Made by a program: the position numbers and the translations under genes. A model generated the notes under the pieces. It was not told the DNA's origin, ran no database searches, and worked only from the letters and a program-made list of their open reading frames with translations. 45,393 bases of DNA from Candidatus Omnitrophota bacterium (lineage in GTDB: Bacteria > Omnitrophota > Gorgyraeia > Aquiviventales > Aquiviventaceae): contig JAHFGT010000010.1 of assembly GCA_023247275.1 (NCBI GenBank), positions 1 through 45,393 on the forward strand, in the 5' to 3' direction. Shown piece after piece: positions 1 through 8,402 of this stretch; within the stretch, counting starts at the first letter, position 1; the number at the start of each line of letters is the position of its first letter.

Positions 1-1
1 G

Positions 2-604
2 CGGCGCGGCCCGCAAGTGCGCATTTGGAAAAAGGCGACCGAACAAACGCATGTATGCGTCGGCACCTATGCGATTCCACGCACCCACCCAGGCCGGTTC
101 GCCTTGGAGTTGCTCCATGTGGTGCTGGGTGCGAACATGTCGTCTCGGCTGTTCCGCGAAGTTCGTGAGAAGCGCGGGTTGGTGTATGAGGTGGGCACGC
201 AGATCAAACGGTTCGACGACACCGGCGCGTTTGTGATCTCTGCTGGGTGCGATGCCGGCAAATTGGCCGCGACGCTCGACACGATCCGGGCCGAGTTGGC
301 CAAGATCCGGCGCGTGCTGGTGCCAGAGGCTGAGCTGCGCCGCGCGAAGGACTACTATGCCGGGCAGTTGGTGATGGGGCTTGAGGACACGATGGATCAT
401 ATGTTGTGGATGGGCGAGCAGGCGATTGCCGTCGGTCGGATCGGCCGGCCGGACGCGCTGTTGGCGCATGTGCAACGCGTGACCCCGTCGGACATTCGGC
501 GCGTGGCTCGTCAGTTGTTCGTCACGCCAAAGATGCATGTGGCGATCGTCGGGCCGGTGTCAGATCTGGAAACACACCGGTTGGCCCGGTTGTGTGAATT
601 GTGA
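2..604 (+). CDS. M16 family zinc peptidase, C-terminal part (5' end outside window)
   Basis: The reading frame is open from the window edge, so this is the end of a longer gene; the GTG at 17 is not a real start. The visible 200 residues match the C-terminal half of pitrilysin/insulinase-family (M16) peptidases: a HVCVG strand, the SSRLFREVREKRGLVY block typical of the inactive M16 C-domain, and a long helical tail. The zinc-binding HxxEH motif would lie in the missing upstream part. Bacterial relatives are usually about 420 residues and act as peptide-degrading proteases. The stop lies 7 bases before the rpe start, so the two genes are probably co-transcribed. Confidence 0.85.
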   Translation, partial: RRGPQVRIWKKATEQTHVCVGTYAIPRTHPGRFALELLHVVLGANMSSRLFREVREKRGLVYEVGTQIKRFDDTGAFVISAGCDAGKLAATLDTIRAELAKIRRVLVPEAELRRAKDYYAGQLVMGLEDTMDHMLWMGEQAIAVGRIGRPDALLAHVQRVTPSDIRRVARQLFVTPKMHVAIVGPVSDLETHRLARLCEL

Positions 605-611
605 TTGCGCG

Positions 612-1280
612 ATGACCGCATCTGCGATGTCGCGTCCCTGCCGTGTTGCCCCAAGCCTATTGGCCTGCGACTTTAGCCGGCTGGCCGATGAGATCCACCA
701 GGTCCAGGAGGCTGGCGCTGACTGGTTGCACATCGATGTGATGGACGGTCATTTCGTGCCGAACCTGACGATCGGTCCGGTGGTCGTCGAAGCGATCCGC
801 CGGTCCAGCCAGGTGCCGCTGGATGTGCATCTGATGCTCGACCATCCTGAGCGGTATCTGAAGATATTTATCGACGCTGGTGCGTCGTATCTTACGGTAC
901 ATGTCGAAGCGCCCGGCGTGGCTAATCCAGGCCAGATGCAGCAAGCGCTCGGCGAGATCCGGCGGCTGGGCGCCCGGGCTGGCGTGTCACTACGGCCGCG
1001 CACCGCGGCCGAGGCGATCCGCCCGTATCTGGACCAGACCGACCTGGTGTTGGTGATGAGCGTCGAGCCTGGGTTCGGCGGCCAAGCGTTTCTTCCGGAT
1101 GTGCTGCCCAAGGTGCGCCAGATTCGCGAATGGTTTGCCGGTGAACTGTCGGTCGACGGTGGGATTACCGCGCAGACCGGGCGGCTGTGCCGCGAGGCCG
1201 GCGCGAATGTGCTGATCGCAGGGACCGCGGTGTTTCGATCGGCGTCGTATCGCGACGCCATCCACTCATTGAAAGGATGA
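612..1280 (+). CDS. rpe: Ribulose-phosphate 3-epimerase
   Basis: Interconverts ribulose 5-phosphate and xylulose 5-phosphate in the pentose phosphate pathway. The 222-residue TIM barrel has the family landmarks: VAPSLLACDF at 12-21, LHIDVMDGHFVPN at 39-51 with metal ligands H40 and D42, DVHLMLDHP with H73, VEPGFGGQAF at 151-160, VDGGIT with catalytic D182, and a phosphate-binding loop near IAGTAVF. The frame opens upstream at 537, but similarity to the family begins only after 612, so ATG 612 is chosen; ATG 627 is also possible. No clear ribosome binding site is visible, which fits translational coupling to the M16 gene. The next gene starts 3 bases after the stop. Confidence 0.96.
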   Translation: MTASAMSRPCRVAPSLLACDFSRLADEIHQVQEAGADWLHIDVMDGHFVPNLTIGPVVVEAIRRSSQVPLDVHLMLDHPERYLKIFIDAGASYLTVHVEAPGVANPGQMQQALGEIRRLGARAGVSLRPRTAAEAIRPYLDQTDLVLVMSVEPGFGGQAFLPDVLPKVRQIREWFAGELSVDGGITAQTGRLCREAGANVLIAGTAVFRSASYRDAIHSLKG

Positions 1281-1283
1281 CGC

Positions 1284-2717
1284 ATGGCGATTAAATTCGG
1301 CACAGAAGGGTGGCGGGCCATCATGGCAGAGGAGTTCACCGCCGACAACGTGCGGATCGTGACCCAAGCCATCGCGGATCATCTGCTCGCGCAAGGCTCG
1401 GCGCATGGGCCGCGCGCCATGACCGTCGGGCATGACACCCGGTTTCTCTCCGACCATTTCGCCCGGGCGGTGGCTGAGGTATTGGCGGCCAATGGAATTC
1501 AGGTCGTGCTGACCGACCGTGCGGTGCCCACCTGCGCGGTCAGCCGAGCGGTGTTGTCGCGCAAGCAGCCGCTCGGGGTCATGGTGACCGCAAGCCACAA
1601 CCCAGCGATCTACAACGGCATCAAAGTCAAAGAGTGGTTCGGCGGCTCGGCCAACCCGGATAGCGTTGAGTCCATCGAGCGTCGAATCGGCCAGACACCG
1701 GTCAAGCGAATCTCGTTCGAAGCCGCACAGCACGCCGGCCCCGTCACGATGGCCAACCTGCTGCCAGATTTTCTGAAAGGGATCAAAGCGTTTCTTGATT
1801 TCAAGGCGATCAAGCGGTCCCGGTTCACGGTGCTGGTCGAGTCGATGCATGGAGCCGGCGGCCGGTTGATTGAAGGGTTGCTCGAGGGTGGCCAATGCCG
1901 TGTGCAGACGCTGCATCCAGACCCTGATGCCCGGTTTGGCGGCCGGGCGCCAGAGCCGATCGCCGCCAACCTGGGCGAGCTGATCGCGACGATGAAACGC
2001 ACCAAAGCCAATCTGGGAATCGCCAACGATGGTGATGCGGATCGGCTGGGGATCATTGGGCCTGGTGGAGTGTGGCTCAACCCTGGCCAGGTGATGTGCG
2101 TGTTGCTCCTGCACCTGGTTCGCCACCGCAAGGCCAGCGGAGCTGTGGTGAAAACGGTGTCGAACACCATGATGATCAACCGGCTGGTAGGAACGTTAGG
2201 ATTGCGGCTGATTGAGGTGCCGGTCGGGTTTAAACACGTCGCCAAACTGATGCTGGAAGATGATGTGCTCGTTGGTGGGGAAGAGTCTGGCGGGATTGGG
2301 GTGAAAGGCTACATGCCAGAGCGTGACGGGCTGTTGACTGGGTTGTTGGCGTTGGAAGCCATGGCGGTCAGTCGCAAGACGCTGTCCCAGCTGATGGCGG
2401 AGCTGGAAGCGATGTGCGGGAGTTGGCACTATGGTCGTCGAGATCTCCACCTGAAGATGGAACAGGTCGACGCGCTGTTCGCCCGGTTGCACTCCACGCC
2501 GCCCGACCAGCTCGCCGGCGTGCCGGTGTCCCATGTCAACCGGCTTGACGGCGTCAAGTTGATCGGCCGCGACGAGAGCTGGTTGTTGTTCCGTCGATCC
2601 GGGACCGAGCCGATCGTGCGAATCTACGCTGAGACACCACGCCGGCCGCGGTTATCCCAATTGCTGAACCTCGGTGTCCGCCTAGCGGCAGGAGACATTG
2701 CGTCTGCGCTCGCATAA
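1284..2717 (+). CDS. Phosphoglucomutase/phosphomannomutase family protein
   Basis: Alpha-D-phosphohexomutase that moves a phosphate between C1 and C6 (or C1) of a hexose phosphate, supplying sugar-1-phosphates for envelope glycans. At 477 residues it has the normal family length. Visible motifs are FGTEGWR at the N-terminus, the phosphoserine loop TASHNP (S104), the magnesium loop NDGDADR (D250, D252, D254), the sugar-specificity loop GGEESGG near 332-338, and the phosphate-binding loop RRSGTEP near the C-terminus. The GEESGG loop suits glucose/mannose substrates, but the sequence does not settle which is used, so no symbol is given. An AAGGA ribosome binding site overlaps the end of rpe. Confidence 0.93.
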   Translation: MAIKFGTEGWRAIMAEEFTADNVRIVTQAIADHLLAQGSAHGPRAMTVGHDTRFLSDHFARAVAEVLAANGIQVVLTDRAVPTCAVSRAVLSRKQPLGVMVTASHNPAIYNGIKVKEWFGGSANPDSVESIERRIGQTPVKRISFEAAQHAGPVTMANLLPDFLKGIKAFLDFKAIKRSRFTVLVESMHGAGGRLIEGLLEGGQCRVQTLHPDPDARFGGRAPEPIAANLGELIATMKRTKANLGIANDGDADRLGIIGPGGVWLNPGQVMCVLLLHLVRHRKASGAVVKTVSNTMMINRLVGTLGLRLIEVPVGFKHVAKLMLEDDVLVGGEESGGIGVKGYMPERDGLLTGLLALEAMAVSRKTLSQLMAELEAMCGSWHYGRRDLHLKMEQVDALFARLHSTPPDQLAGVPVSHVNRLDGVKLIGRDESWLLFRRSGTEPIVRIYAETPRRPRLSQLLNLGVRLAAGDIASALA

Positions 2718-2723
2718 AAAGTT

Positions 2724-2774
2724 GGTGTGAGGTGTGAGGTGACGACGCTACTCGAGCATCCCACACCCCACACC
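2724..2774. other. Imperfect inverted repeat upstream of lepA
   Basis: Arms 2724-2736 (GGTGTGAGGTGTG) and 2762-2774 (CACACCCCACACC) pair at 12 of 13 positions around a 25-base loop. They fill most of the 77-base gap between the mutase gene and lepA. There is no U tract, so it is not a canonical terminator. It could be a transcript-stabilising or attenuating hairpin. Confidence 0.45.
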
Positions 2775-2794
2775 GAGTAGCTAACGATTCGACA

Positions 2795-4588
2795 ATGGAA
2801 TCTTCCCACATCCGCAACTTCTGCATTGTCGCCCACATCGACCATGGCAAGTCGACGCTGGCCGATCGGCTGCTCCAGATGACCGGCGCGGTCGAAAACC
2901 GCAAGTTCCGCGAGCAGGTGCTCGATGACATGGACCTGGAGCGCGAACGGGGGATCACCATCAAGGCGTCGGCGGTCCGGCTGAACTACCAGGCGGCCGA
3001 CGGACAGCGGTACATCCTGAACCTGATCGATACGCCAGGGCATGTGGACTTCTCCTTCGAGGTGACCAAGAGCTTGCAGGCGTGCGAAGGCACGATCCTG
3101 GTCGTCGATGCTGGCCAAGGGGTGGAAGCGCAGACGGTGGCGAACTATACGCTCGCGAAAGAACGCGGGCTGACGATTATTCCGATCATCAACAAGATCG
3201 ATCTGCCCAACGCCCAGGTCGATCGGGTGGCCGATGAGATCGGGTATCTGCTTGACGTCGAGGATCCAGTCATCACCCAGGTGAGCGCGAAAGAAGGGAC
3301 CGGTGTGCCGGAGTTGTTAGAACGGGTGGTGCGCGAGATCCCGCCGCCACGCGGCGATGCGGCCGCGCCATTGCGAGCGCTGGTGTTCGACTCCAGCTAC
3401 GATTCGTATAAGGGTATTATCGTGTTCATTCGACTGATCGACGGCGTCCTGCGACCTGGCATGTCGGTGTCGTTTATGAGCACCCAGCAGCGGTTCGACG
3501 TGCAGGAGTTGGGAATCTTGTTGCCCCAACCCCAACCCGTGCAAGAGCTGCAAGCCGGCGAAGTCGGCTATCTCTCGGCGGCCATCCGCAGTCCGCACGA
3601 TGTCGTCGCTGGCGACACGGTGACTGAGACCGGCCAGCCAGCCAGCCAAGCGTTGCCAGGGTTCAGGCGGCTCAAGCCGATGGTGTTCGCCGGAATCTAT
3701 CCAGCCAGCCAGCAAGAGCTGACCGTGTTGCGTGGTGCCATGGAGAAGTTCGCGCTGACCGACGCGGCATTCCAGTTCGAGCCAGAGCAGTCCGACGCGC
3801 TGGGCCAGGGATTTCGGTGCGGGTTTCTTGGATTGCTGCATATGGAGATCGTGCAGGAGCGGTTGGAGCGCGAGTATGGCGTGGATCTGGTACTCACCAC
3901 CCCCAGCGTCGTGTTCCAGGTGACCAAGCAGGGTGGGCAGCTCATCGAAGTCCACCGGCCGAACGATCTGCCGTCACCTGGAGTCATTGAGGCGATCGCC
4001 GAGCCCTATGTCCGCGCGGTGCTACTGTGCCCGGCGACGGCGGTCGGCGGGCTGTTGGAGCTGTGCACGCAAAAGCGTGGGGTGTACACATCGACCGAGT
4101 ATCTGAGCGAGACCAGGGCCAAGCTGGTGTTCGAAATGCCCCTGGCCGAAATCCTCATCGACTTCTACGATAAGCTGAAATCGCTGACGCGCGGGTACGG
4201 CTCGTTCGACTATGAACTGATTGGTTATCGGCCGGCCAAGCTGGTCCGACTGGACATCCTGCTCAATGGAAAAGTGTGCGAGCCGTTGTCGTCGATCGTC
4301 GCCAAAGACCACGCGTATGAAAAGGGCAAAGCGCTCGTCGAGCGGCTCAAAGAGTTGATCCCGCGTCAACTGTTCGAGGTGACCATTCAGGCCGCGGTCG
4401 GCAGCCATGTGATCGCGCGGGAAAATGTGCGGCCGCTCGCCAAGAACGTGACCGGGAAATGTTATGGCGGCGACATTACGCGCAAGCGGAAGCTCTGGGA
4501 AAAACAGCGAGAGGGGAAGAAGCGAATGAAACAGTTCGGCAGCGTGGAGATCCCGCAAGAGGCGTTTCTTGCGGTGCTGAAAATCTGA
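2795..4588 (+). CDS. lepA: Elongation factor 4 (LepA), back-translocating GTPase
   Basis: Ribosome-associated translational GTPase. The 597 residues match the family length. The G domain shows G1 AHIDHGKST near 13-21, the switch RGITIK, G3 DTPGHVDF, G4 NKIDLP, and a G5-like VSAKEGTG. Domains II and III and the LepA-specific C-terminal domain follow, the last with the lysine-rich KCYGGDITRKRKLWEKQ block that is diagnostic of LepA over EF-G. The start is the first Met before the conserved HIRNFCIVAH; no strong ribosome binding site precedes it. The stop codon shares one base with the lepB start, a lepA-lepB arrangement also seen in other bacteria. Confidence 0.98.
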   Translation: MESSHIRNFCIVAHIDHGKSTLADRLLQMTGAVENRKFREQVLDDMDLERERGITIKASAVRLNYQAADGQRYILNLIDTPGHVDFSFEVTKSLQACEGTILVVDAGQGVEAQTVANYTLAKERGLTIIPIINKIDLPNAQVDRVADEIGYLLDVEDPVITQVSAKEGTGVPELLERVVREIPPPRGDAAAPLRALVFDSSYDSYKGIIVFIRLIDGVLRPGMSVSFMSTQQRFDVQELGILLPQPQPVQELQAGEVGYLSAAIRSPHDVVAGDTVTETGQPASQALPGFRRLKPMVFAGIYPASQQELTVLRGAMEKFALTDAAFQFEPEQSDALGQGFRCGFLGLLHMEIVQERLEREYGVDLVLTTPSVVFQVTKQGGQLIEVHRPNDLPSPGVIEAIAEPYVRAVLLCPATAVGGLLELCTQKRGVYTSTEYLSETRAKLVFEMPLAEILIDFYDKLKSLTRGYGSFDYELIGYRPAKLVRLDILLNGKVCEPLSSIVAKDHAYEKGKALVERLKELIPRQLFEVTIQAAVGSHVIARENVRPLAKNVTGKCYGGDITRKRKLWEKQREGKKRMKQFGSVEIPQEAFLAVLKI

Positions 4589-5160
4589 TGGCCCAGTCTG
4601 ACGCAACGCCGGCTCCAACCGCCGCGCCTGTCCGCCAAGTGTCGGCTTGGCGGGAGAACATCGAATCGCTGGTGTGGGCGGTCGCGTTGGCGATCGTCAT
4701 CCGGACGTTTGTCATGGCGCCGTACAAGATCCCTTCGGGCTCGATGCGGCCGACCTTGATCGAAGGGGATCGGATTCTGGTCAATAAGTTCATCTACCGA
4801 TTTCGCATCCCAACACGAGGGGATATCGTCGTCTTCCACTATCCGGACGACACGCGCCGACCCTTCATTAAACGGCTGGTCGCTCTGGGCGGCGATACGG
4901 TGGAAATCCGTGATGGCCACATCCTGATTAACGGACAGCCGCAGGATGGTGTGTTCAGTACGATCCACTATTACAATCAAGGCCCGTTCGGCCAGCCAGG
5001 CACGCCGATTACCGTGCCGGACGGCCAGTATTTTGTGCTCGGGGACAACTCTGGCTCATCCCACGATAGCCGCATGTGGGGGTTTGTGCCCAAGAAGCTG
5101 ATGATCGGCCAGGCGATGTGTATTTTTTGGCCGATCACACGGTGGCGCATCCTACATTAA
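4588..5160 (+). CDS. lepB: Signal peptidase I
   Basis: Membrane-bound S26 serine protease that cleaves signal peptides from Sec and Tat substrates. The 190-residue protein has one N-terminal transmembrane segment (about 27-44), then the catalytic Ser box with S52 in PSGSMRPTL, the Lys box with K95 in PFIKRLVALGGD, and the late box GDNSGSSHDSRMWGFVP. The frame opens earlier (4459), but ATG 4588 is chosen because it overlaps the lepA stop (TGATG) and gives a normal N-terminus. It is needed to process the many exported proteins encoded in this window. Confidence 0.97.
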   Translation: MAQSDATPAPTAAPVRQVSAWRENIESLVWAVALAIVIRTFVMAPYKIPSGSMRPTLIEGDRILVNKFIYRFRIPTRGDIVVFHYPDDTRRPFIKRLVALGGDTVEIRDGHILINGQPQDGVFSTIHYYNQGPFGQPGTPITVPDGQYFVLGDNSGSSHDSRMWGFVPKKLMIGQAMCIFWPITRWRILH

Positions 5161-5273
5161 GACAAGACCTATGGCAACAAGCGGTTACTGAGTTGACGAA
5201 ATGATCCGTGGGACGGAACTTTTCTCTCGCCATGGCGTCAAATAGACAGAGGCTTCATGAGTCTGGCCGTTGG

Positions 5274-5302
5274 TTGAATTGGCCAAGCCTTCGTGCTACA
5301 GT
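5274..5302 (+). promoter_or_regulatory. Putative sigma-70 promoter for the glycine-zipper lipoprotein gene
   Basis: A -35 TTGAAT (5274-5279) and a -10 TACAGT (5297-5302) are separated by 17 bases. A purine-rich ribosome binding site (GGGAGGAGGGG, about 5319-5329) follows, with the ATG at 5335. Each box matches consensus at four of six positions. The 174-base gap after lepB supports a new transcription unit. Confidence 0.5.
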
Positions 5303-5334
5303 AGAAGGATAGAACCTGGGAGGAGGGGAAACGC

Positions 5335-5709
5335 ATGAAACACCAGACGGTCATGGGGATGGTCAGTGTCGGGCTCCTGTTGGCTGGCTGTGAGTCGATG
5401 GGAACCGCAGCGCAGTCCAAGACGACGCAAGGGGCTGTGTTGGGGAGTTTGCTCGGGGCTGGGACCGGGGCTATTATTGGGAATCAAACCGATCATGCTG
5501 GCGCTGGGACCGCGATCGGCGCTGGACTGGGCGCCTTGGGCGGCGGGCTAGTCGGCCACTCGATGGAAGAAAACAGCCAGCGAACCCAGCAGCAAGCAAC
5601 ACCGCCAGCCTCGGCCAAGACAAAATTTTGCCCGGTTGGCGGAGAGGTCTACACCGAGGATATCCGGTACTGCCCCAACCACGGTGTCGAGCTGAAGTAT
5701 AAAGAGTAA
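5335..5709 (+). CDS. Glycine-zipper lipoprotein with a C-terminal CP..CP ribbon-like end
   Basis: A 124-residue exported lipoprotein. The N-terminus is a type II signal with lipobox LLAG/C, the lipidated Cys being residue 19. Residues about 33-80 are a Gly/Ala-rich zipper (repeats such as GAVLGSLLGAGTGAIIG and AIGAGLGALGGGLVG), as in outer-membrane 17-kDa antigen and YMGG-type lipoproteins. After a Gln/Pro linker the end has CPVGG followed by CPNHG 16 residues on, resembling a small zinc-ribbon knuckle. That ending is not usual for glycine-zipper lipoproteins. The ribosome binding site is strong. Function is unknown beyond an envelope role. Confidence 0.8.
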   Translation: MKHQTVMGMVSVGLLLAGCESMGTAAQSKTTQGAVLGSLLGAGTGAIIGNQTDHAGAGTAIGAGLGALGGGLVGHSMEENSQRTQQQATPPASAKTKFCPVGGEVYTEDIRYCPNHGVELKYKE

Positions 5710-5720
5710 GCAGGTTAAAT

Positions 5721-5739
5721 CGCTCGATCCACTCGAGCG
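5721..5739. other. Short perfect hairpin after the lipoprotein gene
   Basis: CGCTCGA (5721-5727) and TCGAGCG (5733-5739) pair perfectly around a 5-base loop, 11 bases after the lipoprotein stop. There is no U tract. It may protect the 3' end or pause polymerase together with the next hairpin. Confidence 0.4.
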
Positions 5740-5751
5740 CATCTGAATCAT

Positions 5752-5796
5752 GCACCGGAGTAGCGTTGACGATCCGCCCGCTGCTCCGGTGCGTCA
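5752..5796 (+). terminator. Hairpin between the lipoprotein gene and pgsA, possible weak terminator
   Basis: Arms 5752-5765 and 5779-5792 pair over 14 positions (13 Watson-Crick plus one G-U) around a 13-base loop, followed by GTCATTTT. The U run is short, so termination would be partial. The hairpin swallows the upstream in-frame ATG at 5750, which argues that pgsA begins at 5837. Confidence 0.5.
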
Positions 5797-5836
5797 TTTT
5801 GTGCCCGCGGTGGCGGGTTCGTGGACATCTGGTCGG

Positions 5837-6379
5837 ATGAGCCTGGCCAACCAGATCTCCTTGTTCCGTATTTTGCTGGTCCCAGGGATCGTCGCCTGCC
5901 TGGTCTACTATCATCCGACGCGGGATGGGTTGCGGTTTCTGGCGCTGGGATTGTACATCCTCGGGATCCTGTCTGATGCGGTCGATGGGTTTCTGGCCCG
6001 GTGGCAACATGAGGAAAGTGAGCTAGGCACGCTGCTGGATCCGATTGCCGACAAGTTACTGGTCTTATCGACGCTGATTAGCTGCTCGGTGATTCGTGGT
6101 CTACCGCAATGGATGCGGCTGCCGGCGTGGTTCAATCTCATCGTGATCAGCCGAGATGTGCTGCTGGTGGTCGGTTCGGTTGTCCTGTTTGTGATCAAAG
6201 GACGCTGGAATGTGCGGCCGAGCTGGCTCGGGAAAGCGACGACCTGCGCGCAGATGTTGGTTGTTCCGGCGGTCCTCATCGGCCTGCCGATCCGCACACC
6301 CTTGGTGGTCATCGCCGCTGTTCTGACCGTGTTGTCTGCGATTGACTACGTCCGCACCGGCGTCCGGGTGCTCGGGTAA
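5837..6379 (+). CDS. pgsA: CDP-diacylglycerol--glycerol-3-phosphate 3-phosphatidyltransferase (CDP-alcohol phosphatidyltransferase)
   Basis: Integral membrane enzyme that transfers the phosphatidyl group from CDP-diacylglycerol to an alcohol, most likely glycerol 3-phosphate. The diagnostic motif is complete: D47, D50-G51, A54-R55, G64, D68, D72. The 180-residue length and the N-terminus MSLANQISLFRILL match PgsA. ATG 5837 is preferred over the ATG at 5750, because the 29 extra residues would be encoded through a strong hairpin and do not look like the family. Because an inositol-phosphate synthase lies at 39918-41021, an inositol-phosphate acceptor should be kept in mind, but PgsA is the better guess. 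Confidence 0.88.
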   Translation: MSLANQISLFRILLVPGIVACLVYYHPTRDGLRFLALGLYILGILSDAVDGFLARWQHEESELGTLLDPIADKLLVLSTLISCSVIRGLPQWMRLPAWFNLIVISRDVLLVVGSVVLFVIKGRWNVRPSWLGKATTCAQMLVVPAVLIGLPIRTPLVVIAAVLTVLSAIDYVRTGVRVLG

Positions 6380-6411
6380 ATCCGCGCATCCCGCCTGGCT
6401 CCTTCGCCAAC

Positions 6412-7728
6412 ATGCTGCACCACGCCGGACCCCTCATCATGATCCTTGGGCGACCCAACGTCGGCAAATCCACGCTGTTCAATCGGTTGGTGGGCACACG
6501 CAAGGCCGTCGTGTCTTCCATTCGCGGCACCACCCGCGATCTGATTACCGCAACTGTCCAATGGCAGGGTCAGACCCTGACCATTGTGGATACCGGGGGT
6601 GTCGAACTCGAGGCGCGCCATGGCTTGCCGGCTGCGGTGCAACGCCATCGTGACCGCGCGCTCCAGCAGGCCACCCACGTGCTGATGATCTGCGATGCGC
6701 AACAAGGACTGCTGCCGGCCGACGAACATCTGCTGGCCCAGGTCCGGCGACAGAATCGACCGGTAACGGTGGTGGTCAATAAAGCCGACAACCGGCCTCT
6801 CGTGCCGTCAGAGTTTTTTGGGCTGGGCGCAGAGGCCTATGCCGTCTCAGCACTGCATGGGCAGGGAATCACGCCGCTGTTAGACCATCTCGTGAAAGCC
6901 ACTGGCGCATCGGCCGACGCGGTCCCGACGCAAACGCCTGTCGCAGCGGTCGCCATTGTGGGTCGGCAAAACGTCGGCAAGTCGTCGTTGTTCAACGCGC
7001 TCCTGCGCGAAGAGCGGATGTTGGTCAGTGAGGTTCCAGGCACGACGCGGGATGCGGTGGATACCATCCTGATGGTTGAGCGACAACCGATCCGGCTGGT
7101 GGATACCGCCGGTCTGCGGCATCGCCGCAAGATCCGCGACCCGGTCGATCAATTTGCGATGTCCCGTGCGATCGCGGCGATCCGACGCTGCGATGTGGCG
7201 CTGCTCGTGCTTGACGCGCCTGTTGGCGTGACGCGGGACGATCTGCGGATCGTCAGCCATGTGCGGGCTGCGGGCTGCGGGCTGGTGATCGTCGCGAATA
7301 AATGGGACCTGGTCGCCAAGGCTGACCCGCGCCGCCTGGAAGGCACGGTGCACCAGGCGGCTCCATCAACCAGGTTCGCCCCGGTGATGGCGGTGTCGGC
7401 CAAGACCGGATTCAATGTGACACGCAGTGTCGCCCTTGCCTGGCAAGTGGCGCAGCGGTTACGCCAGGGCTTGCCACTCGCCGAGTGCGAGGCGTTGTTC
7501 CGTAAGGCCTGGAATCGCCAGCCGCCGCCGCGCACACGTGGCCGCCTGGTGCAGTTGCGGGCAGCTCGCTGGCTCCCGGGCCGTCCGGCGACCATTGAGT
7601 TAGTCGTCAGCCCGGCGGCGCCATTGCGAGCGTCGTATGAGCAGTACCTACTCAAGCAGCTCGCCACGCAGCCGCGATTGATCGGTGTGCCGGTGCGGCT
7701 GGTGGTCGCAAAGCCCAATGGGCGTTGA
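6412..7728 (+). CDS. der: Ribosome assembly GTPase Der (EngA)
   Basis: Essential double GTPase of 50S ribosome maturation. Two tandem G domains are clear: the first with GRPNVGKST, DTGG and NKAD, the second with GRQNVGKSS, DTAGL and NKWD. A C-terminal KH-like domain follows. At 438 residues it is typical. The N-terminus is about eight residues longer than usual before the first P-loop. The stop overlaps plsY by 11 bases. The first domain has a short G3-to-G4 region, but all nucleotide-contacting motifs are present. Confidence 0.97.
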   Translation: MLHHAGPLIMILGRPNVGKSTLFNRLVGTRKAVVSSIRGTTRDLITATVQWQGQTLTIVDTGGVELEARHGLPAAVQRHRDRALQQATHVLMICDAQQGLLPADEHLLAQVRRQNRPVTVVVNKADNRPLVPSEFFGLGAEAYAVSALHGQGITPLLDHLVKATGASADAVPTQTPVAAVAIVGRQNVGKSSLFNALLREERMLVSEVPGTTRDAVDTILMVERQPIRLVDTAGLRHRRKIRDPVDQFAMSRAIAAIRRCDVALLVLDAPVGVTRDDLRIVSHVRAAGCGLVIVANKWDLVAKADPRRLEGTVHQAAPSTRFAPVMAVSAKTGFNVTRSVALAWQVAQRLRQGLPLAECEALFRKAWNRQPPPRTRGRLVQLRAARWLPGRPATIELVVSPAAPLRASYEQYLLKQLATQPRLIGVPVRLVVAKPNGR

Positions 7729-8329
7729 CGCGCTTCGCCTGGCTGGGGCGGTGCTGAGCGCCTATCTCGTCGGGTCGATCCCGAGCGGCTATGTGCTGGT
7801 CCGGTGGCTGAAGCGCGTCGACATCCGGTCTGTCGGCAGCGGTAATGTGGGCGCGACCAATGTCACGCGCGCGGCTGGACTGTCCGTCGGGATCATCGTG
7901 TTTCTGCTGGATTTGCTCAAAGGAATCGTGGCGGTTCGTGTCATCGCGCCGATGTGTCTTCCAGCAGTGACGCCTGAGCTGCGTTTGGGCTGCGGGATCG
8001 TGGCGGTAATCGGGCATATGTTTCCCGTGTTCCTCAGCGGGCAGGGCGGCAAGGGGGTTGCCACGACGATCGGGGTGCTGCTCGGCACCATGCCGTGGCT
8101 GGCTGCCACGTGTGTGGCGGTGTGGCTGGGCTGTTTTCTGATGTGGCGGTATGTCTCGGTCGGATCATTGGCGGCTGCCCTGACGCTGCCGGTTGCCCAA
8201 GTGCTCGCCCGTCAGACGTTGACCCAAGTGGTGCTGGGCGCTGCGCTGGCGTTGCTGATCCTGCTGAGGCATCGGACCAATATCGAGCGTCTGTTGCAAG
8301 GCACCGAGCACCAGTGGTCGAAAAAATGA
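7718..8329 (+). CDS. plsY: Acyl-phosphate:glycerol-3-phosphate acyltransferase
   Basis: Integral membrane enzyme that puts the first acyl chain on glycerol 3-phosphate, starting phospholipid synthesis. All three family motifs are visible in the 203 residues: SIPSGYVL, GSGNVGATNVTR, and GHMFPVFLSGQGGKGVAT. About six or seven hydrophobic segments are present. The frame opens at 7685, but ATG 7718 is chosen: it gives the usual PlsY N-terminus and overlaps der by 11 bases. It works in the same pathway as PgsA encoded just upstream. Confidence 0.97.
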   Translation: MGVDALRLAGAVLSAYLVGSIPSGYVLVRWLKRVDIRSVGSGNVGATNVTRAAGLSVGIIVFLLDLLKGIVAVRVIAPMCLPAVTPELRLGCGIVAVIGHMFPVFLSGQGGKGVATTIGVLLGTMPWLAATCVAVWLGCFLMWRYVSVGSLAAALTLPVAQVLARQTLTQVVLGAALALLILLRHRTNIERLLQGTEHQWSKK

Positions 8330-8359
8330 CCAGTGACCAGGCGAACTGTCACGACATGA

Positions 8360-8388
8360 TTGACGAGTTCGTCGGACTCGCGTAGAAT
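8360..8388 (+). promoter_or_regulatory. Sigma-70 promoter with almost no leader, upstream of the SPOR gene
   Basis: TTGACG (8360-8365) and TAGAAT (8383-8388) are 17 bases apart. The predicted transcription start is near 8395, only about 8 bases before the ATG at 8403, and no ribosome binding site is present. This suggests a near-leaderless mRNA. Confidence 0.7.
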
Positions 8389-8402
8389 ATCACCTTGCGT
8401 CC

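Noticed and set aside
1266-2126. A 286-codon minus-strand frame opposite the hexose-phosphate mutase
   Set aside because: Antisense shadow; the mutase on the other strand has every catalytic loop.
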